The notes under the pieces are model-generated. The model did no database searches, had not been told where the DNA came from, and was given only the letters and a program-made list of their open reading frames with translations. Below are positions 30,767-39,767 of a stretch of DNA of 45,177 nt, one piece after another. The number at the start of each line of letters is the position of its first letter. Within the stretch, counting starts at the first letter, position 1. The DNA is from Pseudomonas gessardii (GTDB taxonomy: Bacteria; Pseudomonadota; Gammaproteobacteria; Pseudomonadales; Pseudomonadaceae). A program made the translations under genes and the position numbers. The stretch covers positions 1 through 45,177 of the forward strand of contig NZ_MNPU01000047.1 in NCBI RefSeq assembly GCF_001983165.1. Reading direction: 5' to 3'.

Positions 30767-31980
30767 AGTCCGCGCCGCGCTGGCCGCTGCATCCGGCACC
30801 CAAGGAAGGCGAAGCCCTGTCCTCATGGCTCAACCGGGTCGCCGCCTGCTACCAGATGGACGTGCACGAGCTGCTGGCCCACGATCTTGGTCACAGCCAA
30901 CTTGATGACCTGGATACCGCACCATCCTTGTCGTTGCTGACGGCGCTCTGCCAGCGCAGTGGCGTCGAGCTGGAGCGGTTGCGCAGCATGAGTCTTGCAG
31001 GCTGGGTGCCGTGGCTGCTCGACAGTCTCGACGATTCGGTACCAGCAGCCTTGGAAACCTATACATTCCAATGCGCGGTGCTCCTGCCCAAGCGCACCCG
31101 CAAGGTGCGGTCCATCACTCGCTGGCGTGCCTGGCTACCGAGCCAGACGATTCGCCGGGCGTGTCCGCAGTGTCTGAACGATCCAACGAATCAAGCTGTG
31201 CTACTCGTCTGGCAGCTCCCCTTGATGCTGAGCTGCCCGCAGCATGGCTGCTGGCTGGAGTCCTACTGGGGCATGCCCGGCCGGTATCTTCAGTGGGAAA
31301 TCGCCGATGCTGCGCCGCGCCCTGCCGATGACGCAATCGCCTGCATGGACCGGCGCACCTGGCAGGCGCTGACGACGGGTTTTGTGGAGCTGCCGCGTCG
31401 GCGTGTCCACGCCGGCTTGTGGTTCCGGCTGCTGCGCACCCTGCTTGATGAGCTGAACACGCTGCTCTCGCACTGCGGCAGTTGCTCGGCGAGCATCCGC
31501 CATGTCTGGGAGCGCTGCGGCCATCCGCTGCGCGCCGGGCAGAGTCTGTGGCGTCCCTACGAGATTCTGGCCCCGGCGGTGCAGTGGCAGATGCTGGAGG
31601 CGGCGGCCACCGCCATCACGCTGATCGAGTCAAAGGCGCTGATCCCGCGCGGGGAACAGGCCGCGCTGTTTCAGACGGAGCCGCACACTGGTTTCACCAA
31701 CGGCCTGCCGGCGAAGGTGCCGAAGCCGGAACCCATCAACCACTGGCAACGAGCAGCCCAGGCCATCGATGAGGCCATCATTGAAGCGCGACACAACCCG
31801 GAGACGGCCCGCTTGCTGTTCACACTGGCGTCCTACGGGCGACGCGACCCCGAATCCCTGGAACGTTTGCGCGCCACGTTCACCAAGGAGGGCATCCCGC
31901 CGGAGTTTTTGTCACATTACGAGCCTGAATGGCCGTTTGCAGGTCTTAGACTAAATGACGGGTTAAGTGACAGTTTTTGA
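30763..31980 (+). CDS. tniQ: TniQ, TnsD/TniQ-family target-selection protein
   Basis: The 405-residue protein begins at a GTG that overlaps the tniB stop. It contains a TniQ-type zinc finger (CPQCLND near residue 135 and LSCPQHGCWLE near 155). TniQ proteins connect the transposition complex to the target; in Tn5053 it is required for transposition. The downstream gap contains res. Confidence 0.92.
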   Translation: MKSAPRWPLHPAPKEGEALSSWLNRVAACYQMDVHELLAHDLGHSQLDDLDTAPSLSLLTALCQRSGVELERLRSMSLAGWVPWLLDSLDDSVPAALETYTFQCAVLLPKRTRKVRSITRWRAWLPSQTIRRACPQCLNDPTNQAVLLVWQLPLMLSCPQHGCWLESYWGMPGRYLQWEIADAAPRPADDAIACMDRRTWQALTTGFVELPRRRVHAGLWFRLLRTLLDELNTLLSHCGSCSASIRHVWERCGHPLRAGQSLWRPYEILAPAVQWQMLEAAATAITLIESKALIPRGEQAALFQTEPHTGFTNGLPAKVPKPEPINHWQRAAQAIDEAIIEARHNPETARLLFTLASYGRRDPESLERLRATFTKEGIPPEFLSHYEPEWPFAGLRLNDGLSDSF

Positions 31981-32040
31981 CGGCGAGAACTTTCTGGCTC
32001 ACACTGTCACATAATCGAACGTATATGTGACAGGTACGAC
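31975..32040. other. res site of the Tn5053-like transposon
   Basis: TGTCACATA and TATGTGACA form a dyad at about 32004-32032, and TGACAGTTTTTGACGGC lies just upstream. The position between tniQ and tniR is that of res in Tn5053, where TniR resolves cointegrates. Confidence 0.7.
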
Positions 32041-32655
32041 ATGCTGATAGGCTACATGCGGGTATCGAAGGCGGACGGCTCCCAGGCTACCGATTTGCAG
32101 CGCGACGCGCTGATTGCCGCCGGGGTCGATCCAGTACATCTTTACGAGGACCAGGCATCCGGCATGCGCGAGGATCGGCCCGGCTTGACGAGCTGCCTGA
32201 AGGCGTTGCGAACTGGCGACACACTGGTCGTGTGGAAACTGGATCGGCTCGGACGCGACCTGCGACATCTCATCAACACCGTGCACGACCTGACTGGGCG
32301 CGGCATCGGCTTGAAGGTATTAACCGGGCACGGCGCGGCCATCGACACCACGACCGCCGCCGGCAAGCTGGTCTTTGGCATCTTCGCCGCCCTGGCCGAG
32401 TTCGAGCGCGAGTTGATCGCGGAGCGCACGATTGCCGGCCTAGCCTCGGCCCGCGCGCGCGGGCGGAAAGGCGGCCGGCCGTTCAAGATGACCGCCGCCA
32501 AGCTGCGGCTGGCGATGGCGGCAATGGGTCAGCCAGAGACCAAGGTCGGCGACCTGTGCCAGGAACTTGGCGTCACGCGGCAGACCCTGTATCGGCATGT
32601 TTCACCCAAGGGTGAGCTACGTCCAGATGGCGAGAAGCTACTCAGCCGAATTTGA
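32041..32655 (+). CDS. tniR: TniR, serine resolvase
   Basis: The 204-residue protein has the serine recombinase core IGYMRVSKADGS (Ser9), WKLDRLGRDLRHLI, FGIFAALAEFERELIAERT and a C-terminal helix-turn-helix (GDLCQELGVTRQTLYRHVSP). It resolves cointegrates at the adjacent res. The gene begins right after res, and the mer operon ends convergently 52 bases beyond it. Confidence 0.93.
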   Translation: MLIGYMRVSKADGSQATDLQRDALIAAGVDPVHLYEDQASGMREDRPGLTSCLKALRTGDTLVVWKLDRLGRDLRHLINTVHDLTGRGIGLKVLTGHGAAIDTTTAAGKLVFGIFAALAEFERELIAERTIAGLASARARGRKGGRPFKMTAAKLRLAMAAMGQPETKVGDLCQELGVTRQTLYRHVSPKGELRPDGEKLLSRI

Positions 32656-32707
32656 TGCCGGCATGAGGCAACGTAGCGACAGCGTGGTTTGTCTCAATGG
32701 GAAGCGC

Positions 32708-32944
32708 TCATGATCGATCTTTGAAGGCCCGCAGCAGTCGTGTCACAGACAGGACGAACAAACCGGTCAGCGTGAGGGCTGCGATACCCCAGTACTCTCC
32801 GATGAACGCGCCGGCCGTCGTGCCGGCCAGCACAATGGCGAGAATCGGCAAATGGCAGGGACAGGTGAGCACGGCCAGCGCGCCCCACAGGTAGCCGGTG
32901 ATCGGTTTGTGCGTCTCGGACGGCAAGCGCTCGGGGCTGTTCAT
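32708..32944 (-). CDS. merE: MerE mercury transport protein
   Basis: The 78-residue protein has two membrane segments and the TCPCHLPIL motif with the Cys pair that binds Hg(II) or methylmercury. It is the last gene of the mer operon, overlapping merD by four bases. Confidence 0.93.
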   Translation of the reverse strand: MNSPERLPSETHKPITGYLWGALAVLTCPCHLPILAIVLAGTTAGAFIGEYWGIAALTLTGLFVLSVTRLLRAFKDRS

Positions 32945-33306
32945 GGCAGACTCTCCGCGTGCTGTGCCGGCTCGGTCGGCATGGTGGCCAACTGCACCTC
33001 CAGATCGGCCAACGCTTCGCGCCGACGCTCGACGAACTGGCGCAGAACGGCAAGCTGCGCGGCCGCTTCATCGCCGTCCGCAGCATCCAGCGCCCGGCAC
33101 AGCCGCGCCAGCGCGTCCAGGCCGATGCCCGCCTCGAAGGCCGCCCGCACGAAGCACAGCCGTTGCAAGGCGGCATCATCGAACAGGCCATAGCCGCCCG
33201 GGGTGCACGCCACCGGACGCAGCAATCCGCGCAGCAGGTAGTCGCGCACGATATGCACGCTCACCCCGGCATCAAGGGCCAGCCGGGACACGGTGTAGGC
33301 GCTCAT
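32941..33306 (-). CDS. merD: MerD secondary regulator
   Basis: The 121-residue MerR-family protein opens MSAYTVSRLALDAGVSVHIV, with the winged helix-turn-helix and the CTPGGYGLFDDAALQRLCFV segment typical of MerD. MerD competes with MerR at the mer operator and helps shut the operon down after Hg(II) is gone. It lies between merA and merE. Confidence 0.93.
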   Translation of the reverse strand: MSAYTVSRLALDAGVSVHIVRDYLLRGLLRPVACTPGGYGLFDDAALQRLCFVRAAFEAGIGLDALARLCRALDAADGDEAAAQLAVLRQFVERRREALADLEVQLATMPTEPAQHAESLP

Positions 33307-33322
33307 TGAAAACCTCCTTTTT

Positions 33323-34969
33323 TTATCCAGCGCAGCAGGAAAGCTGCTTCACGTCCTTGTTGAAGGTCTGCGCCGCAAGCTTCAACCCCTCGACCATTGT
33401 CAGGTAGGGGAACAACTGGTCGGCCAGTTCCTGCACCGTCATGCGGTTGCGGATGGCGAGCACCGCCGTCTGGATCAGTTCGCCCGCTTCCGGGGCCACC
33501 GCCTGCACGCCGATGAGCCGTCCGCTACCTTCCTCGATGACCAGCTTGATGAAGCCGCGTGTGTCGAAGTTGGCAAGCGCTCGCGGAACGTTGTCGAGTG
33601 TCAGCGTGCGACTGTCGGTCTCGATGCCATCGTGGTGCGCTTCCGCCTCGCTGTAGCCCACGGTGGCGACTTGCGGGTCGGTGAACACCACTGCCGGCAT
33701 CGCGGTCAGATTGAGGGCTGCGTCGCCGCCGGTCATGTTGATCGCGGCACGGGTGCCGGCGGCCGCTGCCACGTAGACGAACTGCGGCTGGTCGGTGCAG
33801 TCGCCGGCCGCGTAGATGTTCGGGTTGCTCGTGCGCATGCCTTGGTCGATAACGATGGCCCCTTGCGCATTGACAGTGACCCCCGCCGCGTCCAGCGCGA
33901 GGCTGCGCGTATTCGGTGCCCGACCGGTGGCAACCAGCAACTTGTCAGCGCGCAATTCACCGTGTCCGGTGGTCAGCACGAATTCGCCGTTCACATGGGC
34001 GACCTGGCTGGCTTGCGTGTGCTCCAGCACCTCGATGCCCTCGGCGCGGAAAGCGGCTGTCACGGCCTCGCCGATGGCCGGGTCTTCCCGGAAGAACAAG
34101 GTGCTGCGTGCCAGGATCGTGACCTGGCTGCCGAGCCGGGCAAAGGCTTGCGCCAGTTCCAACGCCACCACCGACGAACCGATCACGGCCAGGCGTGCGG
34201 GAATGGTGTCGCTGACAAGCGCTTCGGTGGAAGTCCAGTAGGGTGACTCTTTCAGGCCCGGAATCGGCGGCACGGCCGGACTGGCACCGGTGGCGACCAG
34301 GCAGCGGTCGAACGTTACCTCGCGCTCGCCACCCTCGTTCAAACGGACGACCAGGCTCTGGTCGTCCTTGAAACGCGCTTCACCGTGCAAAACGGTGATG
34401 GCTGGATTGCCGTCCAGGATGCCTTCGTATTTGGCGTGCCGCAGTTCATCGACACGGGCCTGCTGCTGGGCCAGCAGTTTGCTGCGGTCAATCGCAGGCA
34501 CAGTTGCCGCAATACCGCCGTCGAACGGACTTTCCCGGCGCAGATGGGCAATATGGGCAGCGCGGATCATGATCTTGGACGGCACACAGCCGATATTGAC
34601 GCAGGTGCCGCCGATGGTGCCGCGTTCGATCAGCGTGACCGTCGCGCCTTGCTCGACGGCCTTCAGCGCCGCCGCCATCGCGGCCCCGCCGCTGCCAATG
34701 ATGGCGATATGCAAACCGGCGCCCTCAAGTGCATCACGGATTTTTGGTTCATCTTTGAAATCACCAACCCGGATCGAGCCTTGATAACCCAATGCGGCGA
34801 TGGCGGCCAGCAGTTGGTTGTGGCTCACGGCGGTGTCTGCCATGACTTGCGCGCGGCTTTCTGGATAGGACACCACAGCGGCATTCACGCCGGGAATCTT
34901 TTCCAAAGCATCTTTGACATGGGTGGCGCAGGATGTGCAGGTCATGCCATTCACGGTGATTTCGGTCAT
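33323..34969 (-). CDS. merA: Mercuric reductase MerA
   Basis: The 548-residue flavoenzyme has an N-terminal metal-binding domain (NGMTCTSCATHV), the FAD motif IIGSGGAAMAAA, the redox-active pair in GGTCVNIGCVPSK and the C-terminal Hg-binding Cys pair SCCAG. It reduces Hg(II) to volatile Hg(0) with NADPH in the cytoplasm. ATG 34969 follows GGAGTAAAAAA; the frame open to 35245 is not part of the gene. Confidence 0.97.
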   Translation of the reverse strand: MTEITVNGMTCTSCATHVKDALEKIPGVNAAVVSYPESRAQVMADTAVSHNQLLAAIAALGYQGSIRVGDFKDEPKIRDALEGAGLHIAIIGSGGAAMAAALKAVEQGATVTLIERGTIGGTCVNIGCVPSKIMIRAAHIAHLRRESPFDGGIAATVPAIDRSKLLAQQQARVDELRHAKYEGILDGNPAITVLHGEARFKDDQSLVVRLNEGGEREVTFDRCLVATGASPAVPPIPGLKESPYWTSTEALVSDTIPARLAVIGSSVVALELAQAFARLGSQVTILARSTLFFREDPAIGEAVTAAFRAEGIEVLEHTQASQVAHVNGEFVLTTGHGELRADKLLVATGRAPNTRSLALDAAGVTVNAQGAIVIDQGMRTSNPNIYAAGDCTDQPQFVYVAAAAGTRAAINMTGGDAALNLTAMPAVVFTDPQVATVGYSEAEAHHDGIETDSRTLTLDNVPRALANFDTRGFIKLVIEEGSGRLIGVQAVAPEAGELIQTAVLAIRNRMTVQELADQLFPYLTMVEGLKLAAQTFNKDVKQLSCCAG

Positions 34970-35211
34970 TTTTTTACTCCATTGAATTTCGGGGTGCAGC
35001 AGGCATCGGCTTGGCGTTTTCGTTGGATGGCGTAGATGGTCAAGCCGATGAAAATCGCCAGCGCAGGCAGCAGCACATAGTCCAGATAGCCGGTCAGCGC
35101 GGACAAGCCGACCACACCGAGCAAAATGACCAGAACAGGGGTGAAGCAACACAGCGCCACGAGGGTTGTGCCAATGATGCTGACCCGCAGCAGTGTCTTC
35201 GGGTCTTTCAT
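34966..35211 (-). CDS. merF: MerF mercury transporter
   Basis: The 81-residue inner-membrane protein has two helices, the Hg-binding pair in VALCCFTPVLVIL and a second pair in ADACCTPKF. It imports Hg(II) for MerA. It overlaps the merA start by four bases. MerF in place of MerC is characteristic of Tn5053. Confidence 0.95.
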   Translation of the reverse strand: MKDPKTLLRVSIIGTTLVALCCFTPVLVILLGVVGLSALTGYLDYVLLPALAIFIGLTIYAIQRKRQADACCTPKFNGVKK

Positions 35212-35213
35212 GA

Positions 35214-35489
35214 TCAGTTCTTGACTGATGATGGGTAGCCCGCATCCTCGGTAGCCTTGGTCAGTTTCTGCACGCTGGTCTTGGCATCATCGAAGGTGAC
35301 CACCGCTTCGCGCGTCTCGAAGGTCACGTCAACTTTACTGACGCCATCGACCTTGGAAATCGCCTTCTTGACAGTGATCGGACAGGCCGAGCAGGTCATG
35401 CCCGGTACGGACAGCGTAACGGTCTGGGTGGCGGCCCACACGGGGGCAACAACGGCAGCGAGGGCAAGGGCGGAAAGCAGCTTTTTCAT
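35214..35489 (-). CDS. merP: MerP periplasmic mercury-binding protein
   Basis: The 91-residue protein has a signal peptide (MKKLLSALALAAVVAPVWA) and one heavy-metal-binding domain with GMTCSACPITV. It binds Hg(II) in the periplasm and passes it to MerT or MerF. Confidence 0.97.
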   Translation of the reverse strand: MKKLLSALALAAVVAPVWAATQTVTLSVPGMTCSACPITVKKAISKVDGVSKVDVTFETREAVVTFDDAKTSVQKLTKATEDAGYPSSVKN

Positions 35490-35504
35490 GGTGAACTCCT
35501 GTGA

Positions 35505-35855
35505 TCAATAGAAAAATGGCACGACGTAGGGAAATCCGAGCGCGACCAAAACCAGCACGGCCACGCCCCAGAAAATGAGCTTGTAAGTAGCTCGCACTTG
35601 GGGAATCGCGCAAACCTCACCCGGTTTGCAGGCGGCTGACGGCCGGTAGATGCGCCGCCAGGCGAAGAACAACGCCACCAGCGCCACGCCGATAAAGATG
35701 GGGCGATAGGGTTCCAACACCGTCAAGTTGCCGATCCAAGCGCCGCTGAACCCCAAGGCGATCAGAACCAGCGGCCCGAGGCAGCAAGCCGAGGCGAGGA
35801 TGGCGGCCAGCCCGCCAGTGAAGAGCGCGCCGCGCCCGTTTTGAGGTTCAGACAT
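35505..35855 (-). CDS. merT: MerT mercuric transport protein
   Basis: The 116-residue inner-membrane protein has three helices, the Cys pair in SACCLGPLVLIALGFSG and a second pair in the loop CKPGEVCAIPQV. It moves Hg(II) inward. ATG 35855 follows AAAGGAC; the in-frame TTG at 35921 lies on the promoter and is not a start. It is first in the mer operon. Confidence 0.97.
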   Translation of the reverse strand: MSEPQNGRGALFTGGLAAILASACCLGPLVLIALGFSGAWIGNLTVLEPYRPIFIGVALVALFFAWRRIYRPSAACKPGEVCAIPQVRATYKLIFWGVAVLVLVALGFPYVVPFFY

Positions 35856-35890
35856 ACGTTTGTCCTTTCGAATCTGAATTGGATAGCTTA

Positions 35891-35921
35891 AGCTTACTTC
35901 CGTAGTTATGTACGGAGTCAA
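35891..35921 (-). promoter_or_regulatory. mer promoter/operator
   Basis: On the minus strand TTGACT and TAAGCT are separated by 19 bp, the over-long spacer typical of MerR-controlled promoters. The spacer carries the dyad CCGTAC...TACGG bound by MerR, which untwists the DNA when Hg(II) is bound. The merR promoter overlaps divergently. Confidence 0.92.
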
Positions 35922-35926
35922 GCGAT

Positions 35927-36361
35927 ATGGAAAACAATTTGGAGAACCTGACCATTGGCGTTTTCGCCAGGACGGCCGGGGTCAATGTGGAGACCATCCG
36001 GTTCTATCAGCGCAAGGGCTTGCTCCCGGAACCGGACAAGCCTTACGGCAGCATTCGCCGCTATGGCGAGACGGATGTAACGCGGGTGCGCTTCGTGAAA
36101 TCAGCCCAGCGGTTGGGCTTCAGCCTGGATGAGATCGCCGAGCTGCTGCGGCTGGAGGATGGCACCCATTGTGAGGAAGCCAGCAGCCTGGCCGAGCACA
36201 AGCTCAAGGACGTGCGCGAGAGGATGGCTGACCTGGCGCGCATGGAGGCCGTGCTGTCTGATTTGGTGTGCGCCTGCCATGCGCGGAAGGGGAACGTTTC
36301 CTGCCCGCTGATTGCGTCACTGCAAGGGAAGAAAGAACCGCGCAGTGCGGACGCGGTGTAG
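35927..36361 (+). CDS. merR: MerR mercury-responsive regulator
   Basis: The 144-residue protein has the MerR helix-turn-helix (LTIGVFARTAGVNVETIRFYQ), a dimerisation helix and the three Hg-ligand cysteines in GTHCEEA, VCACHARKG and VSCPLI. It represses and, with Hg(II), activates the merT promoter 6 bases upstream on the other strand. Confidence 0.97.
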   Translation: MENNLENLTIGVFARTAGVNVETIRFYQRKGLLPEPDKPYGSIRRYGETDVTRVRFVKSAQRLGFSLDEIAELLRLEDGTHCEEASSLAEHKLKDVRERMADLARMEAVLSDLVCACHARKGNVSCPLIASLQGKKEPRSADAV

Positions 36362-36454
36362 CCCGAGGGAACTACGCCTTAGCGTGCTTTATTTTCCGTT
36401 TTCTGAGGCGACTCCAACGTCAGAAAAGACCGTGCGGTCGACTTTTGATATTTC

Positions 36455-36479
36455 GTGCTGTCGCCTTCTGAAAGTGACA
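36455..36479 (-). repeat. Terminal inverted repeat, merR side
   Basis: On the minus strand the end reads TGTCACTTTCAGAAGGCGAC then AGCAC, differing from the tniA-side end at four of 25 positions. A related motif at about 36393-36415 probably represents a subterminal binding repeat. Confidence 0.85.
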
Positions 36480-36578
36480 GCAATTCCCACGCAAACCCGC
36501 ATCGTTGGCATCCAACTACAGTCTCCATCTTTCAGTATCCGACTACACTGAACTATCGCTGAATAGTTGGACAACGCC
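36480..36578. other. Right part of the outer transposon's res region
   Basis: The 99 bases between the mercury transposon and the resolvase gene carry GGCATCCAACTACAG and TCCGACTACACTGAACTATC followed by GCTGAATAGTTGGAC, dyads of the type TCCRACTA...TAGTTGGA. These look like resolvase subsites II and III. Confidence 0.5.
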
Positions 36579-37154
36579 ATGTTGATTGGATATGCCCGCG
36601 TCTCGACCGACGACCAACTCCTCGATCTGCAACGCGATGCTCTGGCGAAGATCGGCTGCGAGCGGGTGTTCGAGGATACCGCCAGCGGTGCCAAGGCTGA
36701 GCGGGTTGGCTTGACCGCTTTGCTGGCCACGCTACGCCGTGACGACACCGTGGTGATTTGGCGCCTGGATCGCCTCGGCCGCTCGCTGAAGGATCTGATC
36801 CGGCTGGTTGAGCAATTGGACGCCGCCGGCGTCGGCTTGCGCAGCTTGCAGGAAAACATCGACACCGCCTCGATTGGTGGCCGCCTGGTGTTTCACCTGT
36901 TCGGTGCCTTGGCCGAGTTCGAACGCAACCTAATCCGCGAGCGCACCCAAGCCGGCTTATCCGCTGCACGGGCGCGAGGCCGCAAGGGCGGACGCAAGAA
37001 ACGGCTCGACCCGGCCAAGCAGGAGCTTGCCCTGCGCCTCTACCATGAGCGGAAACATACCGTGGCGGAAATCTGTCGGATGATGGGCATCGGCCGCTCG
37101 ACGCTCTACAACTATCTCACCGAGGCCGAGCGTGATGCCCAGCGGGCGGCGTAA
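36579..37154 (+). CDS. Serine resolvase of the outer transposon
   Basis: The 191-residue protein has IGYARVSTDDQLLDLQ (Ser9), WRLDRLGRSLKDLI, FHLFGALAEFERNLIRERTQAGL and a C-terminal helix-turn-helix (EICRMMGIGRSTLYNYL). It resolves cointegrates at the split res site upstream. ATG 36579 gives the usual start MLIGYARVS. Its last 20 bases overlap the start of the transposase gene. Confidence 0.9.
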   Translation: MLIGYARVSTDDQLLDLQRDALAKIGCERVFEDTASGAKAERVGLTALLATLRRDDTVVIWRLDRLGRSLKDLIRLVEQLDAAGVGLRSLQENIDTASIGGRLVFHLFGALAEFERNLIRERTQAGLSAARARGRKGGRKKRLDPAKQELALRLYHERKHTVAEICRMMGIGRSTLYNYLTEAERDAQRAA

Positions 37155-38796
37155 AGCCATCCCGACCGATTCGCTGATGCAGTTGCGGCAGCGGCTCGAC
37201 CGTCTGCCCAAGAAAAGCCCGGAACGGATTACTCAGGTGGCCGCGATAGCCGAGTTGTACGGCGTGTCCCCAAGCACCGTATACCGGGCGCTGAACCTCA
37301 TCCATAAACCCCACGCGGCTCACCGCGCCGACCATGGTAAGCCGCGGGTATTGCAGCAGGCCGAGCTGGAGCGCTACTGCGAGCTAATTGCCGCGCTGAA
37401 ACTGCGCACCACCAACAAACAAGGGCGGCACCTATCTACCCGCCGTGCCATCGAGCTGCTGGAGGGCTATGGGGTGGAAACCGAGCAAGGCTTGGTCAAG
37501 GCGCCCAAAGGGGTTCTGACCCGCAGCACGGTGAACGAGTACCTAAGCCGCTGGCACCTGGACCAGTCGCGGCTGTTGCGGCAACCACCGGCCACCCGCT
37601 TTCAGGCTGCGCACAGCAATGACTGCTGGCAGTTCGACCTGTCGCCCTCCGACCTCAAGCACATCGATAAGCCGGACTGGATCGATCCGGCTAGGGGCAT
37701 GCCGACGCTGATGCTGTTCAGCGTGGTGGATGACCGCAGCGGAGTGGCCTATCAGGAGTACCACTGTGTATATGGCGAGGACGCGGAGTCAGCGCTGCGC
37801 TTCCTGTTCAACGCCATGACGCTGAAGGCGGACCCGACTTTTCCCTTCCAAGGCCGCCCGAAGATGATCTACCTGGACAACGGCCCGGTGGCCAAACGCC
37901 GAGTATTCCAGAACGTCATGCAGGCGCTGGACATCGAATGGCAGACACACATCCCGGCCGGCAAGGATGGCACCCGCACCACGGCTCGCTCGAAAGGCAA
38001 AGTGGAGCGCCCCTTCCGCACGGTGAAGGAAGCCCACGAGACGCTGTATCACTTCCACAAACCGGAAACCGAAGCGCAGGCCAATGAGTGGCTGCTGCGT
38101 TATCTGGTGCGCACCTACAACGTGCAGGATCATCGCTCCGAACCGCATTCGCGGATTGAGGACTGGCTGGCCAACCTGCCCGTCGAGGGCCTGCGCGAAA
38201 TGTGCACCTGGGAACAGTTTTGCCGCTTTGCCCGCGAGCCGGAACGACGCAAGGTCGGCGTCGATGCCCGCGTCACCATCGACGGCACGGCCTACGAGGT
38301 GGAGCCCGACATGGCGGGCGAAACCGTGGTGTTGCTCTGGGGCTTGTTCGATGACGAACTCTATGCCGAGTTCGAGGGGGAGCGCTTCGGACCTTACTAC
38401 CCCGTCTCCGGGCCAATTCCCCTACATCGTTACCGCGCCTTCAAACGCGGCAAGGCGGATGAGCGCTCTGATCGCATCCGCTTGCTAGCCGGCCAGCTTG
38501 GCCTGCCTATCGCCGCATTGGCTGGCGACGATGTGCGACTCACACCCTCTATTATTCCGACGGCACTGCCACGCCAACCCTTCGATGCCGAGGCGCACGA
38601 ATACCGGTTTCCCAATGCCATCGCCGCCAAGCTCGCCATTGCCGATGACCTAGCGCAGCCGTTGGCTAAGCTCTCTCCCGACGATCAAGCCTTCATCCAT
38701 CAGGTGCTGAGCGAAACCCTGACACGCCGCATTGTCTTGGAGCGCGTGCGGGGCTACTTCCGCCATAAGAAAACAGGAGAAGAACATGCGGGCTGA
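37135..38796 (+). CDS. DDE transposase (Mu/TniA-like) of the outer transposon
   Basis: The 553-residue protein has an N-terminal helix-turn-helix (AAIAELYGVSPSTVYRALNL), an integrase core with Asp in CWQFDLSPSD, Asp in MIYLDNGPVA and Glu in KGKVERPFRTVKE, and a C-terminal Mu-transposase-like beta domain. It belongs with TniA/IstA-like enzymes but is clearly distinct from the TniA at 28176. GAGG precedes ATG 37135; GTG 37132 is the alternative. The ATPase start lies inside its last codons. Confidence 0.85.
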   Translation: MPSGRRKAIPTDSLMQLRQRLDRLPKKSPERITQVAAIAELYGVSPSTVYRALNLIHKPHAAHRADHGKPRVLQQAELERYCELIAALKLRTTNKQGRHLSTRRAIELLEGYGVETEQGLVKAPKGVLTRSTVNEYLSRWHLDQSRLLRQPPATRFQAAHSNDCWQFDLSPSDLKHIDKPDWIDPARGMPTLMLFSVVDDRSGVAYQEYHCVYGEDAESALRFLFNAMTLKADPTFPFQGRPKMIYLDNGPVAKRRVFQNVMQALDIEWQTHIPAGKDGTRTTARSKGKVERPFRTVKEAHETLYHFHKPETEAQANEWLLRYLVRTYNVQDHRSEPHSRIEDWLANLPVEGLREMCTWEQFCRFAREPERRKVGVDARVTIDGTAYEVEPDMAGETVVLLWGLFDDELYAEFEGERFGPYYPVSGPIPLHRYRAFKRGKADERSDRIRLLAGQLGLPIAALAGDDVRLTPSIIPTALPRQPFDAEAHEYRFPNAIAAKLAIADDLAQPLAKLSPDDQAFIHQVLSETLTRRIVLERVRGYFRHKKTGEEHAG

Positions 38797-39757
38797 AGTA
38801 ATGCAGCACTACGGACTGGCGTTGCCACTGAACCAGGCCGGCTATTTTGAAACCGCCCACCATCAGCAGTTGATCAAGGACATCAAGGGGGCGATCTTCG
38901 AAGGACGGCTGATTGCACTGTGCGGCGTCATCGGCAGCGGCAAGACCGTAATGCTGCGCCGGCTTCAACAAGCGATGGAAGAGGAAAAGAAGATCACGGT
39001 CTCCAAGTCTCTCGCCATTGAAAAGCACAGCATCAAGCTGGCCACTTTCATCGCAGCGCTCTTCTATGACCTCTCCACCGAGAAGCAGGTACGCATCCCC
39101 ACCCAGGGCGAAAAGCGTGAGCGTGACCTACGCGAGTTGGTGAGGAAGAACAAGCGCCCGGTCGCCCTGTTCGTCGATGAGGCCCATGACCTCAACGGCC
39201 ATACCCTGACCGGTCTTAAGCGTCTGATGGAGCTGGTGGAGGACGGTGACGGGCGGCTGTCGATCGTGTTGGCCGGGCATCCCAAGCTGCGTAACGACCT
39301 GCGCCGACCGACGATGGAGGAAATCGGCTACCGCACCGACATCTTCTCGCTCGATGGCATTGCTGGCAGTCAGCGGGAATACATTCAGTGGCTGCTGGAA
39401 ACCTGCACTGCGGGGAAGGTCGAACCCGAGTCGATTCTGACCGAAGACGCGATCGACCTACTCGCCACTAAACTGCGCACGCCACTGCAAATCCAACTGC
39501 ACCTCAGCCTGGCACTGGAAGCCGGCTACCTGACCGGCGAGAAACCCGTTTCGGCGGAACTCGTGCAATCGGTGCTGTCGCGCCAACTGGATGATCTGGA
39601 GCCAACCCTCACTCGTCACGGCTACCGCATCAAGGATCTAGTGGAGCAATTCGATGCCAAACCCACCGAAATCAAGGCTCTGTTCAGTAATGCGCTAGAC
39701 CCGGCGCGGGCGGTTGAGTTACGTGACAAGATGCTGGCAGCGGGCTTGCCTATCTGA
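38786..39757 (+). CDS. AAA ATPase (TniB/ExeA-like) of the outer transposon
   Basis: The 323-residue protein has Walker A CGVIGSGKTVMLRRL near residue 48 and Walker B VALFVDEAHDLNG near 130, a TniB/ExeA-type transposition ATPase that would activate the DDE enzyme and choose targets. ATG 38786 overlaps the transposase gene by 11 bases after AGGAGAAG. No TniQ homologue follows, so target choice must differ from Tn5053. Confidence 0.85.
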   Translation: MRAEVMQHYGLALPLNQAGYFETAHHQQLIKDIKGAIFEGRLIALCGVIGSGKTVMLRRLQQAMEEEKKITVSKSLAIEKHSIKLATFIAALFYDLSTEKQVRIPTQGEKRERDLRELVRKNKRPVALFVDEAHDLNGHTLTGLKRLMELVEDGDGRLSIVLAGHPKLRNDLRRPTMEEIGYRTDIFSLDGIAGSQREYIQWLLETCTAGKVEPESILTEDAIDLLATKLRTPLQIQLHLSLALEAGYLTGEKPVSAELVQSVLSRQLDDLEPTLTRHGYRIKDLVEQFDAKPTEIKALFSNALDPARAVELRDKMLAAGLPI

Positions 39758-39767
39758 GTCCTGTCAT

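Larger units (their letters stand above)
28033..36479 (+). mobile_element. Tn5053-like mercury resistance transposon
   Basis: The element has 25-bp ends matching at 21 of 25 positions, the gene order tniA-tniB-tniQ-res-tniR then merE-D-A-F-P-T and divergent merR, and a length of 8447 bp. All of this agrees with Tn5053. The flanking bases GCAAC (28028-28032) and GCAAT (36480-36484) match at four of five, consistent with a 5-bp target duplication that has one later change. It lies just upstream of the resolvase gene of the surrounding transposon. Confidence 0.92.

Noticed and set aside
33632..35035. Plus-strand frames opposite merA
   Set aside because: Shadows of a well-identified gene; composition atypical for proteins.
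34970..35245. N-terminal extension of MerA in the open frame
   Set aside because: The extra codons overlap merF out of frame; MerA starts at MTEITVNGMTC after a good ribosome binding site.
35856..35921. N-terminal extension of MerT from TTG 35921
   Set aside because: The extension lies on the mer promoter/operator; MerT proteins start at MSEPQNG.
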